A DNA stretch of 64,000 bases from Cryptoclostridium sp964637365. GTDB lineage: Bacteria; Bacillota; Dehalobacteriia; UBA7702. The position numbers were made by a program, and so were the translations under genes. Shown one piece after another: positions 23,845 through 32,860 of the stretch (position 1 is its first letter; each line of letters opens with the position of its first letter). The stretch lies in NCBI GenBank assembly GCA_964637365.1, contig CAZWWH010000003.1, positions 38,149 through 102,148 of the forward strand, read 5' to 3'. Below the pieces are notes generated by a model. The model did not search any database, had not been told where the DNA came from, and saw only the letters and a list, made by a program, of their open reading frames with translations.

Positions 23845-26800
23845 ATGAAAAACAAGATGAAAGTAATGCTCTCGCTGGTCTTGACCGTGGCTCTCGTCTT
23901 TGCTTTCGTTGCCGTCCCCGTCATGGCCGACAATGACGGCGCCAACACCGCTTCCAACGGAAGCGCCTTGTCCGCCTCTACTTATCAATACAGCATTGTC
24001 CATGTAGACGCCGGCCGCAAATACTTCAGCCCGGACAATATCAAAAAAATTATCGACAACGCTGCCAGCGCTGGGTTCAATCAGGTGGAACTCTACCTCT
24101 CCGATAATCAGGGCTTCCGCTTCGCCCTCGATGACATGAATATTACCACCTCCACCGGAAATACCTACGATTTAACCCCCGCTCTTGGCGACGGCTATTC
24201 CGACGGTTCCAAATATCCCGATGGCAGCGGCAAATACCTGACCCAATCGGAAATGGACGATATCATTCAATACGCCGCCGAGAAAAATATTGAAATCGTT
24301 CCCTGCGTAAATACCCCCGGCCATATGGGCGCAATTCTGGAGGAATTTCCCCAATTCTGTTACAGCGACAATAAGGGCACTTCCAAAAGCTCCATTGACC
24401 TGGAAAATAAAGAAGCCGTGGCCTTTGCCCTTGCCATTACTGAAAAATACGCCGCGTATTTTGAGTCCAAAGGCGTAAAATACTACAGCCTCGGTGCTGA
24501 CGAATACGCCAATGACCTTTACTTGAACTACAGTAAAGGTGGCAGAGGCTTTGGTATGCTGTATGATAATGATAAGTATCAAGAATTTGTTGACTATCTC
24601 AATAATGCCGCCGATATCGTAATAGAAAAAGGAATGACCCCTCGCGCTTTCAATGACGCTATCTATTTTAATAATGACACTAGCTACAATATCAACAAAA
24701 ATATCCAAGTTTACTATTGGGAAAATTTGAATAATGATGAATTAGTTGGTCCCTCTGCAACGACTATTGCAAATCAAGGTCATGAGATGATCAATGCCAA
24801 TGCAGAATATTATTGGGCCTTGGGCAGCAGCTATTTCCATTGTACAGCCGAAAAAGCTGCCGGGTTTGACTACACTAATTTCCATGGCGACTACACCCTC
24901 GATCATCCCGTCGGCGCAATGTTCTGCATCTGGTGCGATAATGGCGCCGCCAATGGCCAAGACAATGGAACTGCCGTGGTTAACGCTACCGCAGACGTCA
25001 TCGCCGCTTTTGGCAAGACCTTACCGACAGCACCCGGCAACGATAGTATTTTACCGCTTCCGAACTTTAAAGCCAGTATGAAGGTTGGAGAATCTCAGGA
25101 TTTGTCCCTTGGGGAATCCGCGACTTGGGCATCCTCCGATGAAAAAGTCGTTACTTTGGCATCCAAAACCCGTGCGGCCGGAGTTACCGGCACAGATGTG
25201 ACAGCCACCGCCGTGGGCGAAGGGAAAGCCACTATTACTGCCACCACAGAAAACGGCAAAAAATACTCCTCTGACGTCATGGTAGCTGCCGCCGAAACAA
25301 ATCTGCAAAAAACCATCTCCTTGATCGTTGGCGGCACCGAAACCGACGTCATCGAAGGCGCGGATTATACCGGTAATGTTGATAAAACCGAATTGAAGGA
25401 AGCCATCGCCACGGTTTCCGTCAACTATTCGGAAACCCCTGGTGGCACCGGTACACCCGAAAAAGCAAGCAGCTTGAAAAGCGGCGGCAAGTATATCATT
25501 GGTGATGGCAATGGTTATTATCTGAAACTTAGCGGCACAACCATCTCCAGCGTGACGGACCCTGCGGAAGCTACAGAATTCACCATTACCGGCAGTAACG
25601 GCAGCTGGAAGCTCCAAAGCGGCAACTACTATTTGAGACATCGCAATAATAGCCTTTCCGCCAGCACCACGGACAACAACAATACCTGGTCTTATAACAG
25701 CACAGGATTTTATTATAACGACAACCGCTACTTAAACACCAACAATAGCGGTACTTGGCGAGTTAGCAATAATGCCGAAAGCCGACAAGGCGCAGCTTAC
25801 ACCGTAACGCCCACGGAACCCACCAAAACAACTACCGTCACCTTTGAGGGGAAAGCTGCCGGTACCACCTACGTCACCGTGGGGAACACCCGCTACACCA
25901 TCAATGTCTCCGAAGAAGATTTGAGCCAGGTAACTCCTCTCACCGTAGAATACTGGATTACCAATGTACAAGCAACTGGCAAAAGCTCTAAAGCCCAGAG
26001 TGTAAATATTAACGCTGAACAAGCTAATGATGCCGACGGTGTGGAATTGTCAACTTTGATTGATGCCGAGGCCACTTGGGAATGGAGCGATGATCTTGTA
26101 TTATGGAAATCTACTCGTCTAACTAGTGATAACAAACAAACCACCGCAGTTAATGTGGATAGAACATCTTCTGGTGATGATTTTATTTATCTTCGTTATT
26201 GGAGTAGTAAATGGAGTTTCTCCAACGATCGCGAAAATTGGGTAGATATCAATAATACTGATCAAATTGTTGCTTATTATCTCCAACGTACAAATATTAC
26301 TGAAGAGGTTACAACTTTGGTGAAGGACTGGGGATATGATCATGACACGATTCAAGAGTTTCATGATGACAACAAAAATCAGGAATATTATCAAGTAGGT
26401 TTATCTCTTGGCGTTGTTTATCCTTCGGGGCAGATTTCCCCTGCGGAAGCGGACTTCTATAAATTGTCTACAATCGTTTACAATCTTAACCAAAATCAGT
26501 TAACAACCGGTCGCGACATCGGACTGCTCGCTTTCCAGAATAATTCAGATTATAAGGTCTCTAAAATCACTTTAACTCGAGGGAGCAATACATCGGATCC
26601 GAAGCAAACCTGGCAACCCGATGATACTCTTGCATGGAACAAAAAAACAGATGATAATGGAAATGAATGGTTTGATGAAATTGTTGTTTGGGATGCAGAG
26701 ACCAATGGCGGGGAACCTATGGTAAACGGTGCCAAAGATGGTTATAGATGGACAGAACAAAATGAAGCAATTCTCCTTTTAATCTATTTAGAACCCTTAG

Positions 26801-29103
26801 AGAAAGAAGAATCCCTTATTGTTAAATATTGGGACGACACTACAAATAGTGAAATCTATAATTACCCTATTAATGTTAAAAATGTTTCAGGTGATCCCAA
26901 TAAAACTTTCTTGAACGGTTTAGTTCCTACTTTGGCCGAAAATAATGGGAAATTGGCAGACGACGCTTATATTGTAAATTCTGTAGGAGTGCATGAAACT
27001 TTTGAAAAAGACTTGACCAAAATCCCTTCCTTAAAAGGCCAATATTCAAACGGTTTCTACCAATATACAGGCGCTGATATATCCAATGATGGAAAAACAT
27101 TAACATTACATTATTCACTGAAGCCTGATGCCTTTGCTAAGCAATATGTGGTTGATTTCGGTCTACCTCTTAATTTAACTGTTGCCGATTTTGGAATCAC
27201 AAATCCTAATAATATTGAATCTGCTGAGATTATCAGCAAACAATTATATGGGAAATTTTCTGTAGACAATGCTAACGTTACTGTAGTCTACACCCCCAGC
27301 GGAGTAATGAAGGGTGTAGAGGTTGCGACTCTAAAACTAAATTATAGTGATGGAAGCGTTTCAAATAATATTAACTTTTCCATCTACCCCGCCACCAGCG
27401 TTTACTACGAAGAAGGCTTTGCCACTTATTCTGATACTTGGGCCGCCACGAGCGACAACAAAGGTACGGTAAACCAGGCCGCTTCCTTGGTAGGCTCCGG
27501 AGCCAACTATGGCTACGACGCCGCTTATAGTAACGCCACCGGCAACAGCAACGACACCGTTGCGACCTCCAATGTCGCCGGCTCCTATGCGGACTTTGAA
27601 TTCACCGGCACCGGTGCGGATGTATACTTCCAGACCAACAACGTGGAAGATCCCGCAACCCCGGAAGTAGTAAATAACGCCGATACCCATCCGCATTTCA
27701 CTGCCTGGGTTTATAAAGACGGTACATTGAAGGAAATCAACTACGTTGACTCCAACAACGCCTTTACCGGAACCAACGCCAACAACGGCTACAATACTCC
27801 CTGCTACTCCTATCGCGGCAGCGAAGCCGGTAACTACAAAATCACCATCTGCGTGGTAGATGGAACAACCAGCATCGACGGCTACCGTGTTTACAACACC
27901 TTGGGCAAGACCCATGATGTTTATAAGCAGGATAAGGAAGATAATCCCGAGCTGGTGGAAATCCGCGACCTCGTCATCGCCAAAATTGGTAATAACTACA
28001 ATAAAGCAGAGGTGAAAGACTGGCACAAAGCCGGCGAAGGCCTCATCAAAGCAGTTTATGATGCTACCGGTGAAAGCACTCACGGCGCTGTCATTTTGGA
28101 AGATACTACTGTAGACGGCGATGCGACAGTCAACACCGAACTTATTGACATCGGGCCCAAAAACGAGCTTTATCTCAAAGCTGGTCAAACCGTGGCTATG
28201 ACCATTAAAAATGTTCCCACTAACGGCACCGTCCAGGTCGGCATGAGAAGCCTCACCGGTACCGAAGTATCTTATCAAATCAACGGTGAAGAAGCCAAAC
28301 AAATGAACTCCGCTGTGGATATGTTCTATCCTGTAACGCTTGGTGAAAACGGGAACTTAGTGATCACAAATAATGGCAGCGGCATCCTGGCTCTGACCTA
28401 CCTCAAGGTTACCGCAGGCGCTGACTCCGGCAATGCCGGCACTTCCTCGGTAGAAATTATTTCCGATGCCAACACCATGGAATACGCCCTCAAGGCCATT
28501 GCCGGTGTTACCGATGACAACAACGACAACAAAAACGACGTGAAATTTAACGACGTTCCCCAAGGTTCCTGGTATGAAAACCATGTCTATGACCTGGTAG
28601 AACTTGGCGTCATCGGCGGTTATCCTGATGGAACCTTCCGTCCTGACGGCTATGTGACCCGCGCAGAATTCACCAAGATGCTGGCAAAGGCTTTCGCTCC
28701 TGAAAAAGATTTTCAGGCATATAAAGTGAAACAGGACTTTGACGACTGCAAAACCAGTTGGGCTGCTGGTGAAATTGCCTGGGCAAAGGAAATGGGAATT
28801 GTAAAAGGTGTGTCGGCAACGGAATTTGCCCCCAACGCACAAATTACCCGTGAACAAATGGCCACCATGCTGGGGCGTTTGGAAGAGTTCAACCTTGTGA
28901 AGCTCAAAGCAACAGAAGAAGAAAAGACCTTTACCGATAGCAACAAAATCCAGAAATATGCCAAGGAATACGTTACCTTGCTGCAAAAAGCCGGCATCAT
29001 CGGCGGCCGCACCAATGGAGAATTTGATCCCCAAGGCAATACCAAACGCAGCGAAGCCGCAAAAATGCTGAACCTGATTCTGGATTTCAGAACCAAGATC
29101 TAA
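23845..29103 (+). CDS. Very large secreted GH20 hexosaminidase-like SLH protein
   Basis: About 1752 residues from ATG 23845, which follows AAGGAGG. Signal peptide (about 5-30, ending 'VPVMA'), then a GH20 beta-N-acetylhexosaminidase domain (about 45-400) with 'GFNQVELYLSDNQGFRF', 'EIVPCVNTPGHMG' and the catalytic Asp-Glu pair at about 219-220 in 'LGADEYAND'. A long series of Ig-like and adhesion-like modules follows, and three SLH modules at the C-terminus ('GYPDGTFRPDGYVTRAEF') tether it to the cell wall. It probably trims host or peptidoglycan-derived N-acetylhexosamines at the surface. The section at about 25,925-27,365 is much AT-richer than its flanks (hand counts of single 60-base lines: 32% GC at 26161, 58% at 27541), suggesting an imported segment. 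Confidence 0.88.
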   Translation: MKNKMKVMLSLVLTVALVFAFVAVPVMADNDGANTASNGSALSASTYQYSIVHVDAGRKYFSPDNIKKIIDNAASAGFNQVELYLSDNQGFRFALDDMNITTSTGNTYDLTPALGDGYSDGSKYPDGSGKYLTQSEMDDIIQYAAEKNIEIVPCVNTPGHMGAILEEFPQFCYSDNKGTSKSSIDLENKEAVAFALAITEKYAAYFESKGVKYYSLGADEYANDLYLNYSKGGRGFGMLYDNDKYQEFVDYLNNAADIVIEKGMTPRAFNDAIYFNNDTSYNINKNIQVYYWENLNNDELVGPSATTIANQGHEMINANAEYYWALGSSYFHCTAEKAAGFDYTNFHGDYTLDHPVGAMFCIWCDNGAANGQDNGTAVVNATADVIAAFGKTLPTAPGNDSILPLPNFKASMKVGESQDLSLGESATWASSDEKVVTLASKTRAAGVTGTDVTATAVGEGKATITATTENGKKYSSDVMVAAAETNLQKTISLIVGGTETDVIEGADYTGNVDKTELKEAIATVSVNYSETPGGTGTPEKASSLKSGGKYIIGDGNGYYLKLSGTTISSVTDPAEATEFTITGSNGSWKLQSGNYYLRHRNNSLSASTTDNNNTWSYNSTGFYYNDNRYLNTNNSGTWRVSNNAESRQGAAYTVTPTEPTKTTTVTFEGKAAGTTYVTVGNTRYTINVSEEDLSQVTPLTVEYWITNVQATGKSSKAQSVNINAEQANDADGVELSTLIDAEATWEWSDDLVLWKSTRLTSDNKQTTAVNVDRTSSGDDFIYLRYWSSKWSFSNDRENWVDINNTDQIVAYYLQRTNITEEVTTLVKDWGYDHDTIQEFHDDNKNQEYYQVGLSLGVVYPSGQISPAEADFYKLSTIVYNLNQNQLTTGRDIGLLAFQNNSDYKVSKITLTRGSNTSDPKQTWQPDDTLAWNKKTDDNGNEWFDEIVVWDAETNGGEPMVNGAKDGYRWTEQNEAILLLIYLEPLEKEESLIVKYWDDTTNSEIYNYPINVKNVSGDPNKTFLNGLVPTLAENNGKLADDAYIVNSVGVHETFEKDLTKIPSLKGQYSNGFYQYTGADISNDGKTLTLHYSLKPDAFAKQYVVDFGLPLNLTVADFGITNPNNIESAEIISKQLYGKFSVDNANVTVVYTPSGVMKGVEVATLKLNYSDGSVSNNINFSIYPATSVYYEEGFATYSDTWAATSDNKGTVNQAASLVGSGANYGYDAAYSNATGNSNDTVATSNVAGSYADFEFTGTGADVYFQTNNVEDPATPEVVNNADTHPHFTAWVYKDGTLKEINYVDSNNAFTGTNANNGYNTPCYSYRGSEAGNYKITICVVDGTTSIDGYRVYNTLGKTHDVYKQDKEDNPELVEIRDLVIAKIGNNYNKAEVKDWHKAGEGLIKAVYDATGESTHGAVILEDTTVDGDATVNTELIDIGPKNELYLKAGQTVAMTIKNVPTNGTVQVGMRSLTGTEVSYQINGEEAKQMNSAVDMFYPVTLGENGNLVITNNGSGILALTYLKVTAGADSGNAGTSSVEIISDANTMEYALKAIAGVTDDNNDNKNDVKFNDVPQGSWYENHVYDLVELGVIGGYPDGTFRPDGYVTRAEFTKMLAKAFAPEKDFQAYKVKQDFDDCKTSWAAGEIAWAKEMGIVKGVSATEFAPNAQITREQMATMLGRLEEFNLVKLKATEEEKTFTDSNKIQKYAKEYVTLLQKAGIIGGRTNGEFDPQGNTKRSEAAKMLNLILDFRTKI

Positions 29104-29131
29104 CTCTTAAAAATTCATATCATATGATTGG

Positions 29132-29165
29132 ATTTACCCGGCCTCATAAGAGGCCGGGTAAATTT
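29132..29165 (+). terminator. Intrinsic terminator of the GH20-SLH gene
   Basis: TTTACCCGGCCTC-ataa-GAGGCCGGGTAAATTTA, a 13-bp stem about 30 bases after the stop. Confidence 0.88.
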
Positions 29166-29244
29166 ATGATTGTTGTATTATAGTTTTGATGATTAACATG
29201 CCGATACTTTATGGAATATGGCGCAATTTGCCACAGAGAAGCCA

Positions 29245-29273
29245 TTGCACCCCGCAATAAAAAATGATATAAT
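29245..29273 (+). promoter_or_regulatory. tmRNA promoter
   Basis: TTGCAC, 17 bases, TATAAT. Transcription would start near 29280, leaving a leader of about 55 nt to be trimmed from the tmRNA precursor. Confidence 0.75.
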
Positions 29274-29335
29274 GAACGTAACAAAAGCATGGTTTTTCTT
29301 GTTTGAAGCTATCTATCCCTAAAGGGACACCGAAA

Positions 29336-29684
29336 GGGGATGTACTGGTTTTCGACGGGGGAAGGATTGACTTTGTAAGCGAGCCGGCGTTCCATATGGC
29401 CGTAAAACTGTGGGCAAACAATAAATGACAAACAAGAATTAGCTTTAGCTGCTTAATTGCAGTCTAACCTCAGTCGCTTTGTTCCTGCGATGAGCGTCAT
29501 GGGGTCATTAGGTCAGGATACCGCACTGCTTATTCTCGGCGGCATTGCGGGAAACTCCATCGAGATGGCATAATGGGCCTTTGTTTGTGTAGACCCATTA
29601 TGCGAGACCAAACATAAACTGCGCTCGGAGAAAGCATTGTGGGTTCTCTTTCGGACAGGGGTTCGACTCCCCTCATCTCCACCA
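29336..29684 (+). ncRNA. ssrA: Transfer-messenger RNA
   Basis: About 349 nt. The 5' end GGGGATGTACTGGTTTTCGA and the 3' end GGTTCGACTCCCCTCATCTC followed by CACCA form the alanyl-tRNA-like half, with an acceptor stem GGGGATG/CATCTCC and encoded CCA. An internal frame ends in GAA TTA GCT TTA GCT GCT TAA, so the proteolysis tag ends in ELALAA (upstream residues read QTINDKQ; the resume codon is not certain). It rescues stalled ribosomes with SmpB. One-piece form, as expected for Bacillota. Confidence 0.97.
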
Positions 29685-29686
29685 AA

Positions 29687-29718
29687 AAATATTCCTCTTT
29701 TTAAGGGGAATATTTTTA
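29687..29718 (+). terminator. tmRNA terminator
   Basis: AATATTCC...GGGGAATATTTTTA hairpin immediately after the encoded CCA. Confidence 0.85.
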
Positions 29719-29774
29719 TATCTATATAATCCTATTCATGTTTAAAAAGTATAGCCACAAATTTAAAACAAAGA

Positions 29775-29813
29775 ATGAGGACTAAGGTTTTCGTGCCTTA
29801 GCCCTCGTTTTTT
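29775..29813. terminator. Terminator between tmRNA and thiD
   Basis: GAGGaCTAAGG...CCTTAGcCCTC then TTTTTT on plus. It also reads as a terminator on minus, where it would close the thi operon. Confidence 0.7.
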
Positions 29814-29865
29814 ATTGAGATGATGTACCCAGTAACAAGACTGGTAACGGTTCCTGATATTGGCA

Positions 29866-30666
29866 TCAATTTTTACCGGAATTCTCAATTCCCACAAAGT
29901 GATTCAGGGGGCCTCTCCCATGGGCTCCCACATCCAACTTTGCCCCAATGGCGTTGGTAATGTATATTTTTGCGATTTCCACCGCTTTCTTCATCGTTTT
30001 CCCTTGTGCTAAGCGGCAGGCAATAGCTGAGGAGAGTGTACAGCCGGTGCCATGGGTATTGGGGTTGTCGATGCGGCTGCCGAAAATCCAATGAGCCTTG
30101 CCATCGAAGTAAAGAAGATCGTTGGCGTCATTTTCGCTATGGCCACCCTTCAATAAAATATAGCCCTGATACCACTGTGCCATGGCTTCGGCGGCATAAA
30201 CCATGTCATCGGCGGAGTCAATGGCAAGGCCGCTCAGGGCCTCGGCCTCGGCACGGTTGGGAGTAATAATATCCGCCAGGGGAATTAGCTCTTCCTTCAA
30301 GGCCTGAGAAGCCGTGGAGGCCATAAGGGCGCTGCCACTGGTGGCAACCATCACCGGGTCTACCACGATATTCTTGGCTTTGTACTGCTTTAACTTTTGA
30401 GCAATGACCTGAATCAGATGTTCGTTGGCCACCATGCCGATTTTCACCGCGTCGGGGAAAAGGTCAGTAAACACAGCATCCAGTTGCTCCGCCAAAAATT
30501 CTGGGGTGCTCTCTAAAATTGAGGTGACTCCCAACGTGTTTTGAGCTGTCAGCGCTGTAATGGCCGACATTCCGAATACGCCGTGGGCACACATGGTTTT
30601 AAGATCCGCCTGAATTCCGGCGCCGCCGGAGGAATCGGAACCGGCAATGGTAAGAACTTTTCTCAT
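29866..30666 (-). CDS. thiD: Hydroxymethylpyrimidine/phosphomethylpyrimidine kinase ThiD
   Basis: 266 residues, normal length. 'TIAGSDSSGGAGIQADLKTM' at the N-terminus, 'KIGMVAN', 'VVDPVMVATSGSALM' and 'NTHGTGCTLSSAIA' are ribokinase-fold ThiD signatures, including the catalytic GTGC region. It phosphorylates HMP and HMP-P in thiamine synthesis. Its ATG directly abuts the thiE stop codon (TAAATG). Last gene of the riboswitch-controlled cytX-thiE-thiD operon. Confidence 0.96.
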   Translation of the reverse strand: MRKVLTIAGSDSSGGAGIQADLKTMCAHGVFGMSAITALTAQNTLGVTSILESTPEFLAEQLDAVFTDLFPDAVKIGMVANEHLIQVIAQKLKQYKAKNIVVDPVMVATSGSALMASTASQALKEELIPLADIITPNRAEAEALSGLAIDSADDMVYAAEAMAQWYQGYILLKGGHSENDANDLLYFDGKAHWIFGSRIDNPNTHGTGCTLSSAIACRLAQGKTMKKAVEIAKIYITNAIGAKLDVGAHGRGPLNHFVGIENSGKN

Positions 30667-31302
30667 TTAAAATACCTCCTCGCAAAGAACCCGCAGGTTA
30701 CGGGCATTTTCATAACAATTATCACCGGAAAAAATTGCCGATACCAGAGCTGCTCCCGCAGCCCCCAGACTTTTCAGCTCTTTGATATTTGTTTGATTGA
30801 TACCGCCGATGACCACAAAGGGCAGGGAAACTGCCTGGGCAATGGCCCGCACTGTTTCCCGTGGCGTTACTGTGGCGTCGTCCTTAGTGGAGGAGGGAAA
30901 CATGGCCCCCACGCCGAGATAGTCGGCGCCTTGGGCTTGAGCATTTGTGGCCTGCTCAACGGTGCGGGCAGTCACGCCAAGGATTTTACATGGTCCCAGG
31001 GCCTGTCTGGCTTCCCTGACGCTGCCGTCCTTTTGGCCAATGTGAACGCCGTCGGCGTCTATGGACAAAGCAATGTCCACCCGATCATTGATAATGAGGG
31101 GCACCTGATAGTGATCGGTCACTTCCTTTACCGCTTTGGCTTCGGCCAACAACGCTTCGTCAGAGAGGTGCTTTTCCCGCAGCTGCACACAGGTAACACC
31201 GCCTTTGATGGCTTCCTCCACGGCTTCTGACAGGTACAGGCCCTCTAAATGGCTGCGGTCCGTCACCGCATAAAGAAGTAATGTTTCCTTATGAATATTC
31301 AA
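30667..31302 (-). CDS. thiE: Thiamine-phosphate synthase ThiE
   Basis: 211 residues. A TIM-barrel with 'CVQLREKHLSDEALLAEAK', 'LIINDRVDIAL', 'GVHIGQKDGSVREAR', 'YLGVGAMFPSSTK' and 'VVIGGINQTN', all ThiE signatures. It joins HMP-PP with thiazole phosphate to give thiamine phosphate. Start is TTG at 31302 with AGAGGTG upstream. A thiM (hydroxyethylthiazole kinase) gene that often accompanies this set is absent, so thiazole phosphate must come from elsewhere or from de novo synthesis. Confidence 0.96.
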   Translation of the reverse strand: MNIHKETLLLYAVTDRSHLEGLYLSEAVEEAIKGGVTCVQLREKHLSDEALLAEAKAVKEVTDHYQVPLIINDRVDIALSIDADGVHIGQKDGSVREARQALGPCKILGVTARTVEQATNAQAQGADYLGVGAMFPSSTKDDATVTPRETVRAIAQAVSLPFVVIGGINQTNIKELKSLGAAGAALVSAIFSGDNCYENARNLRVLCEEVF

Positions 31303-31401
31303 AAATAATCACCTCTTTTTGATTTACCGAAAGGACAGGAAAAAACGAGCTGAAACGGGAAATATTCCCGATCCCAAGGGCGACGGCAGGGAGATCGCTC
31401 A

Positions 31402-32583
31402 TTACGATTTCTTGATCGCTGTCTTTGCCCCGTGGCAGACGGCGGAAAGTATGGCCAAGATCACCATCACCGGCACTGTGCTGCCTACTACCGTATCGAT
31501 GGAAAGGAATACCCGGTACAGCCCGAAGCCCATGGCCCAAAGCATGGCGTTGTCCCAGCGGAATACCGCCTCCATAGAGCGCTGTTGAAAGACAAAGTAT
31601 TCCATCAGCAACAGTGTTACCATGGGCACGAAGAAGGAGCCGATGAGATACAGGAAATTTTCGTATTGGTCCATGGGGAAAAGCAGGGCCAAGACCGTGG
31701 CCACGGCACAAACAATCAGAGCAAAGGTTTTTTCCCCTTTGCCGTCGCTGAGATTGGTAAAACTGACCCCGGCGGAATAAGCGTCCAAAAAAGTGGTCGT
31801 TACCGTGGAGAACAATGCCACCAACAGCGCCACCACGCCAAAACCCGCCGCCGCCAGCACAATACCGATGTCGCTTTCCCCTGCGTAAAGGGCCAGGGCC
31901 ATCCCAATGACGTACATCCAAACACTGCCGATAAAATAAGTGACAGCAGAAATAGCGGCAGTGCGTTTTGGTTGATTGCTGTCTCTGGTGTAGTCCCCAA
32001 TCAAGGGCAGCCAGGACAAGGGCATGGCAATGCTCAGCTCCACTGCGGCGCCGAAGGTCAGAGAACCTTCAATGGCCTTCATTTCACCGCTGCCAAAGAC
32101 CACAAAACTCATGATAATGGTGAGAACAAAGAGTCCTCCCACAGCGAAGACGTTGATTTTTCCTACGTTTTTCATGCCGGCAATGATCCAGACACCCACC
32201 AAAACGCCGATGAGAATGGTCCAAAGGGCGCTGTTTTCATAGCCCGCCAGCAAAGAGACAGTTTGGCGCAGCACTGCGCTGCCGCCAATAATCATAATGG
32301 CGGTCCAGCCCAAAAGCTGCACAATGTTAAAGATGGAAAAGGCGTAGGAGCCGTAACGGCCAAAGGCAATGCGGCTTGATTTCATGGTGGGTTCTTTGGT
32401 TTCCGCACCGATCAGGCCAATCAGATACAGCAGCACACAGCCAATGGCATGGCCCAGAAGCACAGCGGCCACCCCCTTCCCCCAGCCCAACGGGGCGAAA
32501 AGTGTTCCTGTCATCATTTCCGCCAGAGACACAGCAGCGCCGAACCATAAGAGTCCGTGGCTCAAAGTTTTTGGTAGTTTCAT
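31402..32583 (-). CDS. cytX: Putative hydroxymethylpyrimidine transporter CytX
   Basis: 393 residues, about 12 transmembrane segments, nucleobase:cation symporter-1 family. 'GAAVSLAEMMTGTLFAPLGWGKG' and 'MPLSWLPLIGDYTRDS' fit CytX, a family linked to TPP riboswitches and HMP salvage. Its place as first gene after a TPP riboswitch and before thiE-thiD supports HMP uptake. AAGGAGG precedes the ATG. Confidence 0.9.
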   Translation of the reverse strand: MKLPKTLSHGLLWFGAAVSLAEMMTGTLFAPLGWGKGVAAVLLGHAIGCVLLYLIGLIGAETKEPTMKSSRIAFGRYGSYAFSIFNIVQLLGWTAIMIIGGSAVLRQTVSLLAGYENSALWTILIGVLVGVWIIAGMKNVGKINVFAVGGLFVLTIIMSFVVFGSGEMKAIEGSLTFGAAVELSIAMPLSWLPLIGDYTRDSNQPKRTAAISAVTYFIGSVWMYVIGMALALYAGESDIGIVLAAAGFGVVALLVALFSTVTTTFLDAYSAGVSFTNLSDGKGEKTFALIVCAVATVLALLFPMDQYENFLYLIGSFFVPMVTLLLMEYFVFQQRSMEAVFRWDNAMLWAMGFGLYRVFLSIDTVVGSTVPVMVILAILSAVCHGAKTAIKKS

Positions 32584-32601
32584 TGGTTTCCTCCTTGCAA
32601 T

Positions 32602-32628
32602 AAAAAAAGATATACCCGATGGTATACC
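32602..32628 (-). terminator. Riboswitch-controlled attenuator
   Basis: Minus-strand hairpin GGTATACC-atc-GGGTATATC followed by seven T residues, between the TPP aptamer and the cytX start. It is expected to form when TPP is bound. Confidence 0.85.
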
Positions 32629-32654
32629 TGCCGAATTTTTGAGCCCTATGTCTC

Positions 32655-32742
32655 ATCCCTACGGTGGCATTATCCACATCAGGTCGAAGGGTCGAAGCTC
32701 CGTTTCGCTTCCTCTCAGCCTGATGGTTCAAGCTCCCCTGTC
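32655..32742 (-). promoter_or_regulatory. TPP (THI-element) riboswitch
   Basis: Minus strand ACAGGGGAGC...GGCTGAGAGG...GACCCTTCGACCTGAT followed by GTGGATAATGCC and TAGGGA, all conserved blocks of the thiamine pyrophosphate aptamer. It controls cytX-thiE-thiD by transcription attenuation through the hairpin just downstream. Confidence 0.97.
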
Positions 32743-32756
32743 TATTGTTATTGACA

Positions 32757-32785
32757 ATTATATCATAATTTCTCTTACGATGCAA
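32757..32785 (-). promoter_or_regulatory. Promoter of the cytX-thiED operon
   Basis: Minus strand TTGCAT (32785-32780), 17 bases, TATAAT (32762-32757). It would start RNA about 8 bases before the riboswitch. Confidence 0.8.
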
Positions 32786-32810
32786 TGAAAAAAACGGTGC
32801 GTTTACAGAC

Positions 32811-32846
32811 AAAAAGGCCGCTTCGGACAAGGGTCGAAAGCGGCCA
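32811..32846 (-). terminator. Terminator of the alcohol dehydrogenase gene
   Basis: Minus-strand GGCCGCTTTCG...CGAAGCGGCC stem then TTTTT, 15 bases after the stop codon. Confidence 0.85.
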
Positions 32847-32860
32847 AATTCGTTTATCTA

